From Gammaproteobacteria bacterium (GTDB lineage: Bacteria > Pseudomonadota > Gammaproteobacteria > Ga0077554 > Ga007554): a stretch of DNA of 64,000 bases. The translations under genes and the position numbers were made by a program. Shown here piece by piece: positions 20,291 to 30,182 of this stretch. Each line of letters starts with the position of its first letter. Positions within the stretch are counted from its first letter, which is position 1. The notes under the pieces are model-generated. The model had not been told where the DNA came from and searched no databases. It saw only the letters and a program-made list of their open reading frames with translations. The DNA lies in contig JAMPIW010000005.1 in NCBI GenBank assembly GCA_040183005.1, forward strand, positions 59,417 to 123,416, read 5' to 3'.

Positions 20291-22197
20291 CGCGCCTTTC
20301 CAACGGATTGATCGGCCGTCTGATGATGGTCGTGGTGGCCATTCACGCCATCCTGGTACCTTTGCTGTTTGTCGGCGTGCTGTATATCGTGAAGCAGGGC
20401 TATGAATCACTGTTTATCAACCAGGCGCGCTCCGAATCCCACATGCTCGCAGTACTGGCCGGACGGGATCTGCGCCCCACCCGGCTGCAGACGCTTTTCG
20501 AAGAGGTGGCGCTGAGCGGCAGCGTGGTTTTTTGGGCGATCGTTGATACATCGGGGCAGACCATCGCCAGCGTTCACAGACCAGATGTGCATGCGACTTT
20601 CCAGGAAGATTTTTTCTTTAGCGAACATGGGGATACGGTCTATCACGTCTCTGTCCCTGTCAACGATGACGCTGGCATACTGCGCGGTGTACTCCGGCTG
20701 GGTTACGATGAAACGCCAACCCAGGAGCAGATCGACAACACCTACCACCGTGGTTTCTATCTGGCGATTGGATACATTTCGCTTACCCTGTTCCTGGCGA
20801 TTTCCGGAGGCAGAATCCTCAACCTGATGCGCAAGGAACTGGTGACACAGGCCAACGCGCTCGAACACCAGGCACTGCATGATACCTTGACCGGCCTGCC
20901 CAACCGCGCATTGCTGCATGACCGGTTAAAGCAATCCATTCTCGCCAGTCAGCGCGAACACGTACCATTCGCACTGTTCCTTATGGATCTGGACCGTTTC
21001 AAGGAAGTAAATGACACCTTGGGGCACCAGGCGGGTGATGTGATATTGCAACAGACCGCCGCACGCCTGCGTGAAGCGGTGCGGGAATCCGACACCGTCG
21101 CGCGACTGGGGGGGGATGAGTTCGCAGTGGTGTTGCCCAAGGTTGATGTGGATGGTGCGATTCTGATTGCGGAGAAGATACTCAGAACGCTACAGGAACC
21201 TTTCGTGGTGGAGAGCAGGGCTCTACCGATTGGTGCCAGCATCGGCATTGCGCTATTTCCCGGCCATGGCGAAGATGCCGCCAGCCTGTTGAGCCGCGCC
21301 GATGTGGCGATGTATGCCGCCAAACATGCGGGCGGCGGCCTGACCGTATATGAACCCGACCTGGACCGGCACAGCATGGATCGGTTCACCCTGACGGCGG
21401 AATTGCGCCAGGGCATCGAACGCGATGAGATTGAGGTGTATTACCAGCCCAAGGCCGACCTCCATACCGGAGAGGTTTGCGGTGTTGAAGCCTTGGCACG
21501 CTGGCGGCATCCACGGCTGGGGATTATCCTGCCCGAGGAATTCATTCCGCTAGCGGAACGGGCAGGAGTCATCAACACGCTGACATTGCGCGTCATCGAA
21601 GCAAGCGCTCACCAGTGTGCGCACTGGTCCAGCGGCGGCACACCAATAAGCGTTGCGGTAAACCTCTCACCTTTGAGCCTGCTAGACGCAAAATTTGCGG
21701 AAAAGGTTGCGGAGATCCTGCGCAACTGCGACATGTCCGCCTGCATGCTGATCCTGGAGGTCACCGAAGGCGCGATTATGGCCGATACGCCACAGGTACA
21801 GGAACTGTTTGCATGCCTCGACACCATGGGTGTGCGGATTTCCATCGACGATTTTGGCACAGGCTATTCCTCACTTGCCCGGCTGAAGAAACTGCCGGTG
21901 TCAGAGGTGAAGATCGACAAATCCTTTGTGATCGACATGCTTACCGATGACAACGACGCCGCCATCGTGCGCGCCACCATTGATTTGGCGCACAACCTCG
22001 GCCTTAAAGTAGTGGCGGAAGGCGTCGAGACACAGGGACACCTGGAGATACTGGCCGCCTTTGGCTGCGATATGGCGCAAGGCTATCACATCAGCCGACC
22101 GTTACCGACGCTTGAAGTTCGGCACCTTTTGGCCACCAACAAAAAGGTAATCACGATCGCGGGGAATGAGGACAGGCCACTGTTCAGTGGGCTGTAA
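20269..22197 (+). CDS. Membrane GGDEF-EAL cyclic-di-GMP protein
   Basis: This 642-residue inner-membrane signalling protein starts at ATG 20269 inside the tail of the preceding gene; GTG 20218 is a weaker alternative. A first membrane helix (~14-38, MMVVVAIHAILVPLLFVGVL) and a second near 165-187 enclose a ~130-residue periplasmic sensor of no recognised family. The GGDEF domain has DLDRFKEVNDTLGH and an intact RLGGDEF; RESD five residues before GGDEF fits the inhibitory I-site RxxD. The EAL domain has GVEALARWRHP, TEGAIM, IDDFGTGYSSL, KIDKSFV and EGVET, all catalytic positions present. It could make or degrade cyclic-di-GMP; the direction cannot be told from sequence. Confidence 0.92.
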   Translation: MAKPTGIARLSNGLIGRLMMVVVAIHAILVPLLFVGVLYIVKQGYESLFINQARSESHMLAVLAGRDLRPTRLQTLFEEVALSGSVVFWAIVDTSGQTIASVHRPDVHATFQEDFFFSEHGDTVYHVSVPVNDDAGILRGVLRLGYDETPTQEQIDNTYHRGFYLAIGYISLTLFLAISGGRILNLMRKELVTQANALEHQALHDTLTGLPNRALLHDRLKQSILASQREHVPFALFLMDLDRFKEVNDTLGHQAGDVILQQTAARLREAVRESDTVARLGGDEFAVVLPKVDVDGAILIAEKILRTLQEPFVVESRALPIGASIGIALFPGHGEDAASLLSRADVAMYAAKHAGGGLTVYEPDLDRHSMDRFTLTAELRQGIERDEIEVYYQPKADLHTGEVCGVEALARWRHPRLGIILPEEFIPLAERAGVINTLTLRVIEASAHQCAHWSSGGTPISVAVNLSPLSLLDAKFAEKVAEILRNCDMSACMLILEVTEGAIMADTPQVQELFACLDTMGVRISIDDFGTGYSSLARLKKLPVSEVKIDKSFVIDMLTDDNDAAIVRATIDLAHNLGLKVVAEGVETQGHLEILAAFGCDMAQGYHISRPLPTLEVRHLLATNKKVITIAGNEDRPLFSGL

Positions 22198-22221
22198 TAC
22201 CACTTCCATCAGGCATTAATA

Positions 22222-22250
22222 TTCCCCTCTCCGCTTGCGGGGAGAGGGAA
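22222..22250. repeat. CCCTCTCC-type hairpin between convergent genes
   Basis: TTCCCCTCTCCGC and GCGGGGAGAGGGAA form a near-perfect stem with a bulge between the GGDEF-EAL and hemB stops. Similar CCCTCTCC/GGAGAGGG hairpins are common dispersed repeats in proteobacteria. It may act as a bidirectional transcription barrier, though no T-run is present. Confidence 0.4.
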
Positions 22251-22280
22251 GCGAGGGGCTAGGCTAGGGAGAGGGAAGCC

Positions 22281-23294
<1,014 letters not shown>

Positions 23295-23311
23295 TCAAAA
23301 TCACCTCAACT

Positions 23312-23346
23312 GCTTGCCTCACCTGGCAAGCCGCCGGGGAGGCGGC
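23312..23346. repeat. Overlapping hairpins between adk and hemB
   Basis: GCTTGCC/GGCAAGC (23312-23331) and GCCGCC/GGCGGC (23330-23346) are mutually exclusive stems in the 78-bp gap. They could modulate transcription from adk into hemB, or be a dispersed repeat. No T-run follows. Confidence 0.35.
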
Positions 23347-23372
23347 CTACCAGGAAGACCATAGTAATACGC

Positions 23373-24830
23373 CTATTTTTTCTTGGCGGCTTTCTTTGCT
23401 ACACCCTTTTTCTTGGGGACAGCTTTTGTCGGCGCGGCCTTCTTGGGTGCAGTTTTCTTCGGGGCCGCTTTCTTCATCACACCTTTTTTGGGTGCCACCT
23501 TTTTAGCCACAGCTTTCTTAGGTGCGGCCTTTTTTACTATGGCTTTTTTCTTTGGAACCACCTTCTTGGCGGGCGCCTTTTTCACAGGTGCTTTCTTGGC
23601 GGGCGCTTTTTTAACCGGCGCTTTCTTGGCTGGCGCCTTCTTTACCGGAGCCTTTTTGGCAGGCGCTTTTTTAGCCGGGGCGGCTTTCTTGGCGGGCGTT
23701 TTTTTCACGGCGGCCTTCTTCGTTACGGCCTTCTTGACGCTGGCAACAGCTTTTTTCGTAGCCTTTACTACTTTCTTCTCGGCACCCTTCACCGTCTTCG
23801 CAATTACCTTCGCCTCTTTCTTGACACCGGCAATCGCTTTTTTGGTGGCTGTGACTACTTTCTTCTCAGCCTTTATCACGGCCTTCTTGGCAATCGCGAC
23901 ATCCTTCTTTGCAGTGGCAACGGCCTTGGTTGCAGCCTTGGTTGCCGCCTTGGCGACTTTCTTCTCAACGTCTTCGACAGTTTTCACGATGGCTTTTACC
24001 TCTTTCTTGATGGTGGCAACAGTTTTTTTCGCGGCGGGCGCCACTTTCTCTTCGGCTTTTTTCTCAACCACTTTGGCGGCTTTCTCAACTGCCTTGGCGA
24101 CAGGCTCCGCCTTTGGCGCAACAACCGGTTTTTTCACGGCGGCAGGTTTAGCGGCTGGGGCAGGCTTTACCACTGGGGCCGGTGCAGGCTCGCTGATAGC
24201 CTTTTGGATTGCCGCGAAAATATCGGAAATCTCACCCACGCCCTGCACGGTGCGCAGCTTGCCCTGGTTGCGGTAATACGCTGCCACGGGCGCGGTCTGC
24301 GCCTCATAGACCCGCAGCCGATTGCCAATGGTTTCTTCGTTGTCATCGGCACGATGACGCAAGTTGCCGCCGCATTTGTCGCAACGGTCATCGAGCTTGG
24401 AGGGCGAGGTATAGACGTTATATGTCTGGCCGCATGACTCGCAGGTGCGTCTACCCGTCAGACGCTGCAAGAGAATCTCGAAATCGAGATCGATCAGCAG
24501 GGCAATCTCCAGAGATTGCTGGAGTTTACCCAGCATTGCGTCCAATGCCTCTGCCTGGGGAATATTGCGCGGGAAACCATCCAGGATAAATCCCTCGCGG
24601 GCATCCGGCTTGGATAAGCGTTCCGCGATCATGCCCAGAACAATGTCATCAGACACCAGTTGCCCGGATTCCATCACCGCCTTGGCCTGAAGACCCAGTG
24701 GCGTTCCCGCAGCCACCGCGGCGCGCAGCAGATCGCCCGTGGAGATTTGCGGAATGTGGAATTTCTCGACGAGCAGCTTGGCTTGCGTGCCTTTACCCGA
24801 GCCAGGCGCACCTAACAGTACAATTCTCAT
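23373..24830 (-). CDS. adk: Adenylate kinase with a ~265-residue histone-H1-like Lys/Ala/Pro tail
   Basis: Residues 1-~215 are a complete adenylate kinase (ATP + AMP to 2 ADP). They contain P-loop [12 protein letters not shown] site [19 protein letters not shown], and LID-type [12 protein letters not shown] with a four-Cys zinc site (CESC...CDKC). From ~220 to 485 the protein is low-complexity: Ala/Val/Lys helical stretches ([16 protein letters not shown]), then tandem [10 protein letters not shown] units and a KKAAKKK end. This resembles bacterial H1-like proteins such as AlgP and Hc1. No stop or start separates the parts. The frame is open to 24875, but ATG 24830 ([14 protein letters not shown]) is the family start, with AAGGGAG upstream. 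Normal adk is ~215 residues. The tail may bind DNA, RNA or polyphosphate; this is inference. Confidence 0.93.
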   Translation of the reverse strand: MRIVLLGAPGSGKGTQAKLLVEKFHIPQISTGDLLRAAVAAGTPLGLQAKAVMESGQLVSDDIVLGMIAERLSKPDAREGFILDGFPRNIPQAEALDAMLGKLQQSLEIALLIDLDFEILLQRLTGRRTCESCGQTYNVYTSPSKLDDRCDKCGGNLRHRADDNEETIGNRLRVYEAQTAPVAAYYRNQGKLRTVQGVGEISDIFAAIQKAISEPAPAPVVKPAPAAKPAAVKKPVVAPKAEPVAKAVEKAAKVVEKKAEEKVAPAAKKTVATIKKEVKAIVKTVEDVEKKVAKAATKAATKAVATAKKDVAIAKKAVIKAEKKVVTATKKAIAGVKKEAKVIAKTVKGAEKKVVKATKKAVASVKKAVTKKAAVKKTPAKKAAPAKKAPAKKAPVKKAPAKKAPVKKAPAKKAPVKKAPAKKVVPKKKAIVKKAAPKKAVAKKVAPKKGVMKKAAPKKTAPKKAAPTKAVPKKKGVAKKAAKKK

Positions 24831-25156
24831 AGCGGCGTTTACACTCCCTTCACTGGGTTTATTGGTTATTGACAACTCGATTTATCATCAGCATTCAGCC
24901 CTCACCGTTGTCGGCAAACGCCATTCAACTGGAGGCTAATAAGGGCTCACCCTCACTGCTTTAACACACCCGAAGCTTCATGCTTTGAGCGTACATCGTG
25001 TACGTTGCCTAAACTACCCCGAGTCACATGCCTAAGTCAATGAACCTCATGATAATAAAATATCATTACATGATTTTTTTACGCAACGTGTTCCAGAAAT
25101 GTCGCAACCCATCAACTTACGGGCTGCGCAACGCGCAAAAAAATGGAATGCAAGCG
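24831..25156. other. Intergenic region between divergent adk and ppa
   Basis: No gene is seen. It should carry the adk promoter on the minus strand, though no convincing -35/-10 pair was found. CGTACA-TCG-TGTACG at 24990-25004 is a short inverted repeat that might be an operator. The part near 25040-25080 is AT-rich. Confidence 0.5.
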
Positions 25157-25187
25157 TTGGTATTCCACATGGTCATGTCGTTATAAT
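25157..25187 (+). promoter_or_regulatory. Probable sigma-70 promoter of ppa
   Basis: A perfect TATAAT (25182-25187) lies 46 bp before ppa. The best -35 is TTGGTA (25157-25162) with a long 19-bp spacer, so the -10 is firm and the -35 weak. Confidence 0.55.
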
Positions 25188-25233
25188 GCGTTTCCGGCTT
25201 CAACAAATCATTTCAACATGAAGGATATTTTCC

Positions 25234-25770
25234 ATGAGCTTCCACAACGTTACTCCCGGACGCGACGTCCCCAACGACATCAATGTCATCATCGAAATCC
25301 CCGCGCAAAGTGATCCGGTGAAATACGAGGTCGACAAAGAAAGCGGCGCGCTGTTTGTGGACAGGTTCATGGCCACCGCCATGTTTTATCCCTGCAACTA
25401 TGGTTACGTCCCCAGCACCTTATCGGAAGATGGCGACCCGGTTGACGTGCTGGTTGTCACACCAGTGCCATTGATCAGCGGCTCGGTGATCCGCTGCCGT
25501 CCGATTGGCATGCTCAAAATGACCGATGAATCGGGCGTTGATGCCAAAATCCTCGCCGTCCCTGTTGACAAGCTTTCCTCCCTATACACAAAAGTCCAGT
25601 CGCCGGAAGACATGCCTTCCCTGCTGCTGGCGCAAATCTCCCACTTCTTCGAGCATTACAAGGATCTTGAACCCGGCAAATGGGTCAAGGTTGATGGCTG
25701 GGTAGGTACTACCGAAGCCAAGGCTGAGATCCTGGCCAGTGTCGCTCGTTACAACAACGCCTCCGCTTAA
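25234..25770 (+). CDS. ppa: Inorganic pyrophosphatase (family I)
   Basis: This soluble enzyme hydrolyses pyrophosphate to phosphate, pulling biosynthetic reactions forward. Of 178 residues, the start is [20 protein letters not shown]. Metal-binding acids lie in [17 protein letters not shown], the classic family I signature DGDPVDVLV, and KYEVDKESG is conserved. A likely ribosome site AAGGA lies 10 bases upstream of ATG. Its divergence from adk puts two nucleotide and phosphate energy enzymes side by side. Confidence 0.96.
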   Translation: MSFHNVTPGRDVPNDINVIIEIPAQSDPVKYEVDKESGALFVDRFMATAMFYPCNYGYVPSTLSEDGDPVDVLVVTPVPLISGSVIRCRPIGMLKMTDESGVDAKILAVPVDKLSSLYTKVQSPEDMPSLLLAQISHFFEHYKDLEPGKWVKVDGWVGTTEAKAEILASVARYNNASA

Positions 25771-25784
25771 CATTCTCCTCGACG

Positions 25785-25809
25785 AGGGGCAGGCTTCAAA
25801 CCTGCCCCT
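25785..25809. repeat. AGGGGCAGG/CCTGCCCCT hairpin after ppa
   Basis: A perfect 9-bp stem with a 7-base loop lies between ppa and the cation exporter gene. No T-run follows. It resembles a dispersed intergenic hairpin and may weaken readthrough. Confidence 0.4.
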
Positions 25810-25833
25810 ACGGTCGGCATTAGACCATTCCCA

Positions 25834-26742
25834 ATGAGCGCGCATCACCACGCAGATCATCATCACGCTCATCACGCCAGCAATCATCTGCTAGGTGCGC
25901 TGGCATTTACCCTGGCATTCGCCGTTGTTGAGGCACTTGCAGGGTGGTGGTCGGGCTCGCTGGCCCTGCTGGGCGATGCGGGACACATGGTATCGGACGC
26001 CACCTCACTGGGACTGGCGGCCTTTGCGGCATGGATCGCCAAGCGTCCCCCGTCGGCACGACACTCGTATGGTCTGGGGCGCGCCGAGGTGATCGCCGCA
26101 CTGGTCAACTCGATATTCATGCTGGCGGTGGTAGCCGCCATCGTGGTCGCCGCCATTCAGCGCCTGCAAGCGCCACACCCTGTCGCTGGCGGTGTGGTGA
26201 TGGGGGTCGCCGCACTGGGATTGATGGTGAACATCATCGTCGCCTGGATGCTCAGCCACGGCGAGAAGACACTCAACACCCGCGCGGCGCTACTGCATGT
26301 GCTGGGTGATCTGCTGGGTTCAGTGGCAGCGTTGATCGCCGGCGTGGTGATCTATTTCACCGGCTGGACGGCCATTGACCCGATCCTGTCGCTGGTGATC
26401 TGCGCATTGATCCTATTTTCCGGTTTCAACCTGCTGCGCGAAGCATTGCATGTGTTAATGGAAGGCGTGCCTGCCTCGCTGGATCTGCCCGAAGTCGGGC
26501 TGGCTATGGCAGGAGCGCCAGGGGTGGCATCGGTACATGACCTGCACATCTGGACTTTATCCTCCGGCACGGTCATGCTCTCCGCCCACATCGTCATCAA
26601 GGATATGGCGCGCTGGCAGGAGGTTCTCGGCGCACTAAAGGAATTGCTGCATGACCGCTACGACATCGAGCACATCACCTTGCAACCCGAGCCTCCGATA
26701 ACACAAATTATCAGCCCGATGCTGCCGAAACCAACCAAATGA
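25834..26742 (+). CDS. Cation diffusion facilitator (CDF) metal exporter
   Basis: This 302-residue inner-membrane antiporter exports Zn2+ or related divalent metals for protons. The N-terminus is His-rich (HHHADHHHAHHASNH), typical of metal-loading loops. Six membrane helices are predicted. The transport site motifs HxxxD are in LLGDAGHMVSDATSL and LLHVLGDLLGS. The cytoplasmic C-terminal domain has HDLHIWTLSSG and ends with HITLQPE, as in CzcD/ZitB. Substrate cannot be fixed from sequence, though the CzcD/ZitB type usually moves zinc. Confidence 0.92.
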   Translation: MSAHHHADHHHAHHASNHLLGALAFTLAFAVVEALAGWWSGSLALLGDAGHMVSDATSLGLAAFAAWIAKRPPSARHSYGLGRAEVIAALVNSIFMLAVVAAIVVAAIQRLQAPHPVAGGVVMGVAALGLMVNIIVAWMLSHGEKTLNTRAALLHVLGDLLGSVAALIAGVVIYFTGWTAIDPILSLVICALILFSGFNLLREALHVLMEGVPASLDLPEVGLAMAGAPGVASVHDLHIWTLSSGTVMLSAHIVIKDMARWQEVLGALKELLHDRYDIEHITLQPEPPITQIISPMLPKPTK

Positions 26743-26807
26743 CCCCTGCCGCTTCCACAATCTTCCGTGATAAACTGCCCTGTTACTGGTAAAGCCTGGA
26801 TCACGAC

Positions 26808-27638
26808 ATGCTAATCAACTTCACCAAAATGCACGGGCTAGGCAACGACTTTGTTGTGATCGATGCCACGTCCCAGCCCATTGTGCTGACCCCGGAGCAG
26901 ATCCGCCAGATCGCTGACCGGCATTTTGGTGTAGGCTGCGACCAGGTGCTGTTGGTGGAAACGGCGCGCAACCCAAGCGCTGATTTCCGCTACCGCATCT
27001 ATAACGCCGATGGCGGAGAAGTCGAACAGTGCGGTAATGGCGCGCGTTGCTTTGCCCGTTTTGTGCTGGACCATCACCTGACTTCAAAGCACGAGATTGC
27101 CGTGGAAACAGCGGGCGGCATCATCCACCCGCGCATCGAGGCTGACGGTCAGGTAACCGTCAACATGGGCGTGCCGCGCTTTGTTCCCGCAGACATCCCC
27201 TTCGTGGCCGAGGCAACGTCCGATACGTATGCGCTGGAAGTGGCGGGACAACGGTTGACGATAGGTGCGGTCTCGATGGGCAACCCGCATGCGGTTTTGC
27301 TGGTCGATAATGTCGACACCGCACCGGTCGCCGAACTGGGGCCGCTGATCGAGAAACATGAACGCTTCCCCAACCGGGTCAATGCGGGATTCATGCAGAT
27401 CATCGCCAGCAACCACATCCGGCTGCGCGTCTACGAACGCGGCACCGGAGAAACGCTGGCGTGCGGCACGGGCGCCTGCGCAGCGGTGGCGGTGGGCCGG
27501 AAGCTGGGCAGGCTGGATCAAAAAGTAACTGTGGATTTGCCGGGCGGAACACTTCTGATACGCTGGGAGGGAGAAGGAACCCCGGTGTGGATGACGGGTC
27601 CGGCGACATATGCGTTTGAGGGAAAAATGGAATTATGA
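26808..27638 (+). CDS. dapF: Diaminopimelate epimerase
   Basis: It converts LL- to meso-diaminopimelate for lysine and peptidoglycan. Of 276 residues, the start is [19 protein letters not shown]. The two catalytic cysteines lie in [11 protein letters not shown] and [14 protein letters not shown], and GNPHAVL is conserved. The stop overlaps the next start (ATGA), so the DUF484 gene is translationally coupled. The dapF-DUF484-xerC order is classic for gammaproteobacteria. Confidence 0.97.
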   Translation: MLINFTKMHGLGNDFVVIDATSQPIVLTPEQIRQIADRHFGVGCDQVLLVETARNPSADFRYRIYNADGGEVEQCGNGARCFARFVLDHHLTSKHEIAVETAGGIIHPRIEADGQVTVNMGVPRFVPADIPFVAEATSDTYALEVAGQRLTIGAVSMGNPHAVLLVDNVDTAPVAELGPLIEKHERFPNRVNAGFMQIIASNHIRLRVYERGTGETLACGTGACAAVAVGRKLGRLDQKVTVDLPGGTLLIRWEGEGTPVWMTGPATYAFEGKMEL

Positions 27639-28375
27639 ACATGCCACATAATAAGCAAGAACTGCCGGGCGCAACGATACCGGATGCGGCTGTCGCTGAA
27701 CATCTGCGCGCCCACCCTGATTTTTTCGCCAAATATCCCGATACGTTAATGGAATTGGCTCTGCAACATCCCAGCGGATCAGCGGTGTCACTGATCGAAC
27801 GTCAGGTTGCGGTGTTGCGTGAACACAACCGGAAACTCAAGCATCAACTGCAGGACTTGGTGCAAATTGCCCGCGACAATGATCGCCTCAGTGAGCGCAT
27901 GCACCGGTTGACGCTGGCCTTGATAGATTGCACGAATCCGGAAGAGATATTCATTGCCCTGCATGACAGTCTGCGCAATGAGTTCCAGGCAGATGCAGTC
28001 ACACTCCGGCTCATCGCCCGCCCCCTGCAATCCACGGCTGACGAGCGAGATGGATTTTCCGTGGACATTTTGTTTGCGGACAAAGATGATGCTTCATGGA
28101 GCGCTTTCAAGGGCATAATGCACAGTGGCAAGCCTGTCTGCGGCACGCTGAATGCGGCACAATTGAACCACCTGTTCGGAGACCAGGCCATGGACATCGC
28201 TTCGGCAGCGCTGATACCTCTGACGAACCCCTCCTCCGACAGGGCAACGCCCTCGCTGGGAATTATGGCCATCGGCAGTTACGATGCCGAGCGCTTTCAC
28301 TCCGGCATGGGCACACACTTCCTGTCTCAAATGGGTGAGCTTATCAGCCGCGCCATCCGTCCCTATCTATCATAG
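27635..28375 (+). CDS. DUF484 family protein
   Basis: This 246-residue cytoplasmic protein belongs to the DUF484 (YigA-like) family found between dapF and xerC. The N-terminus [19 protein letters not shown] is the family signature. A short coiled coil follows ([20 protein letters not shown]). The C-terminal two thirds resemble a GAF fold ([29 protein letters not shown]). The function is not established. It overlaps dapF by 4 bp and precedes xerC by 26 bp. Confidence 0.92.
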   Translation: MNMPHNKQELPGATIPDAAVAEHLRAHPDFFAKYPDTLMELALQHPSGSAVSLIERQVAVLREHNRKLKHQLQDLVQIARDNDRLSERMHRLTLALIDCTNPEEIFIALHDSLRNEFQADAVTLRLIARPLQSTADERDGFSVDILFADKDDASWSAFKGIMHSGKPVCGTLNAAQLNHLFGDQAMDIASAALIPLTNPSSDRATPSLGIMAIGSYDAERFHSGMGTHFLSQMGELISRAIRPYLS

Positions 28376-28401
28376 GAACGGGTTTTAAATAGCCCACGGA
28401 C

Positions 28402-29328
28402 GTGTCCGATACCAAAACCGAGTGGCTCCACAAGTTCCTCACGCACTTGCGCGATGAGCGGCGCCTCTCGCCGCTCACGGTTGAGAGCTACCAGCGCGAC
28501 CTTGGCAAAGTCATCACGTTCTGCCATCAACAAAAAATCGACCATTGGCCGACGCTCACCAGCCATCACGTGCGCGCGCTGGTGGCCGCCCAACATCGCC
28601 TCGGCCTGGGAGGACGCAGCCTGCAACGTTTGCTGTCTGCGTTGCGTTCGCTCTGCGACTATCTGATCCGCCAAAACATCATCACCCATAACCCAGCGAA
28701 CGGCGTCCGCGCGCCCAAATCACCGCGCAAACTACCGGCAACCCTGGATGCGGATCAAATGGGGCGTCTATTGACGATGGATAGCGTAAAGAATGTTGCG
28801 GGAGAAATTGGAGCACTATTAACCTTGCGCGACTGCGCCGTCATGGAGCTGATGTATTCCTCCGGTTTGCGCCTGAGTGAATTGACCAATCTCGATTGCG
28901 CCGAAATAAACCTGGCCGACGCCACCGTGCGCATTACCGGCAAAGGCGCTAAAACCCGCATCGTGCCGGTGGGCCGCTATGCGCGAGAAGCGGTACAAAT
29001 ATGGCTTGAGGCGCGTGCCACGCTGGCCGCGCCCGATGAATCCGCCCTGTTCGTGGGGCAACACGGCAAACGCCTTACACCACGCGCCGTACAATTGCGC
29101 ATGCGTGAGTGGGCAATCAAGCAGGGCGCCCCCATGCACGTCCACCCGCACATGCTGCGCCACTCCTTCGCCAGCCACTTATTGGAGTCCAGCGGCGATT
29201 TACGTGCAGTGCAGGAACTGCTCGGCCATGCCGATCTTTCCACGACCCAGATCTACACCCACCTCGACTTCCAGCATCTGGCCAAGGTCTATGACAGCGC
29301 CCACCCACGGGCAAAAAAACGCTCCTGA
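28402..29328 (+). CDS. xerC: Tyrosine recombinase XerC
   Basis: With XerD it resolves chromosome dimers at dif. Of 308 residues, the N-terminal SAM-like core-binding domain has RRLSPLTVESYQRDL. The catalytic domain has Arg in SSGLRLSELTNLD, Lys in ITGKGAKTR, HMLRHSFASHLL (H-x2-R) and LGHADLSTTQIYTH with the nucleophile Tyr. GTG at 28402 is the likely start. The stop abuts, with no gap, the stop of the convergent globin gene. Confidence 0.95.
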   Translation: MSDTKTEWLHKFLTHLRDERRLSPLTVESYQRDLGKVITFCHQQKIDHWPTLTSHHVRALVAAQHRLGLGGRSLQRLLSALRSLCDYLIRQNIITHNPANGVRAPKSPRKLPATLDADQMGRLLTMDSVKNVAGEIGALLTLRDCAVMELMYSSGLRLSELTNLDCAEINLADATVRITGKGAKTRIVPVGRYAREAVQIWLEARATLAAPDESALFVGQHGKRLTPRAVQLRMREWAIKQGAPMHVHPHMLRHSFASHLLESSGDLRAVQELLGHADLSTTQIYTHLDFQHLAKVYDSAHPRAKKRS

Positions 29329-29739
29329 TTACTTCCCATAACCGCTGGTGATGTGACTAATGGTTATCTGCAGCAATTCACGCCATTCTTTTTCAATTTC
29401 CGGATTGAACTGTGGATCGGTCTCTGATACCGCCTTTATAAAGCTATCAAGCCAATAAGAATACTGGCCAGGCTCAATGTTCATTTTTGTTGCGCTGTGG
29501 GTATCACGGATCCGCGAGATTCCGCTCGCCCCGATGGGGTTACCCTCGGCATACATGATCGCCAGATTGATCCCATTTTTAAGCAGCGCTTTTTGCGCGC
29601 TCATATCCGTATTGGCAAACCTTGGCGAGATGGAAGGATGGCTCACCAAAAAAATGTCATAAAATTTTCCAAATAAATCACTCCCGCTGTTGATACAACG
29701 TCCCAGGCTGGTCTTGGCCTGTGTAAAATTTCTTGCCAT
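29329..29739 (-). CDS. Single-domain bacterial globin
   Basis: This is a 136-residue haem protein. The proximal His is in IRDTHSATKMNI. The helix pattern YSYWLDSFIKAVSETDPQF and EIEKEWRELLQ matches single-domain globins (Vitreoscilla-haemoglobin and flavohaemoglobin type head). Distal-side residues lie in FYDIFLVSHPSISPRF. The frame is open to 29814, but GGAG sits 9 nt before ATG 29739 (MARNFTQAKTSLG), the best start. No reductase domain is attached. It may bind O2 or NO; the role is inferred. It ends directly against xerC. Confidence 0.82.
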   Translation of the reverse strand: MARNFTQAKTSLGRCINSGSDLFGKFYDIFLVSHPSISPRFANTDMSAQKALLKNGINLAIMYAEGNPIGASGISRIRDTHSATKMNIEPGQYSYWLDSFIKAVSETDPQFNPEIEKEWRELLQITISHITSGYGK

Positions 29740-30182
29740 AGCTAAAAACTCCATTCCTGAAAATACCCCGGTTTTTTGATCAGCTTCATGGGGCGATATG
29801 CAACGTGCCCACACACAGTGATACCGCTATTAGCGGCACGCCCGATTAAAATATGAGGTTTTTCCATCGTTCCGCTGCCACCATCCGCCCCAATCTTAAA
29901 TTTATTATTTTTTTAAAAAACAATTAGTCATTAGCTCAAAAAACAACTCTGGAACAATCTCGCCAGGCACCCTAAAAATCGAACGTAAAAACCACTAAAG
30001 GTTGATTACGATGCGCCGATAACCTTGACGAGGGTATTAATGCCCGCAGGCGAGTCCATGGATGGGCGAGGTAGCGCAACGCATGGAGCAGTTGCCGAAT
30101 TTGTACCCGTCTTTGCATCTTTGTGGAGAGAAGTGGCAGGAGCCCATCTCTATATTTTGTTAAATCTCACACGTGAGGAGAG
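29740..30182. other. Long leader/intergenic region before the exported protein
   Basis: About 440 bp without a clear gene. The part near 29880-29950 is AT-rich and could hold the globin promoter. 30000-30170 is more structured: CCATGGATGG, GTAGCGCAACGCATGG and GCAGTTGCC can pair locally (GCAAC with GTTGC). A structured 5' UTR for the gene at 30183 is possible. No known riboswitch was matched. Confidence 0.4.

Noticed and set aside
23560..23700. CRISPR-like direct repeats
   Set aside because: The short repeats are in-frame [10 protein letters not shown] codons with no unique spacers; they are coding low complexity.
23383..24276. 297-codon plus-strand frame opposite the adk tail (Phe/Ala-rich, hydrophobic)
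   Set aside because: It is the mirror image of the Lys/Ala repeat codons; the sense frame continues a conserved kinase, so this is a shadow.
29990..30182. Possible cyclic-di-GMP (GEMM) riboswitch before the exported protein
   Set aside because: The conserved GGCAAA and GACGCAAAGC-type core is not present; only generic pairing is seen.
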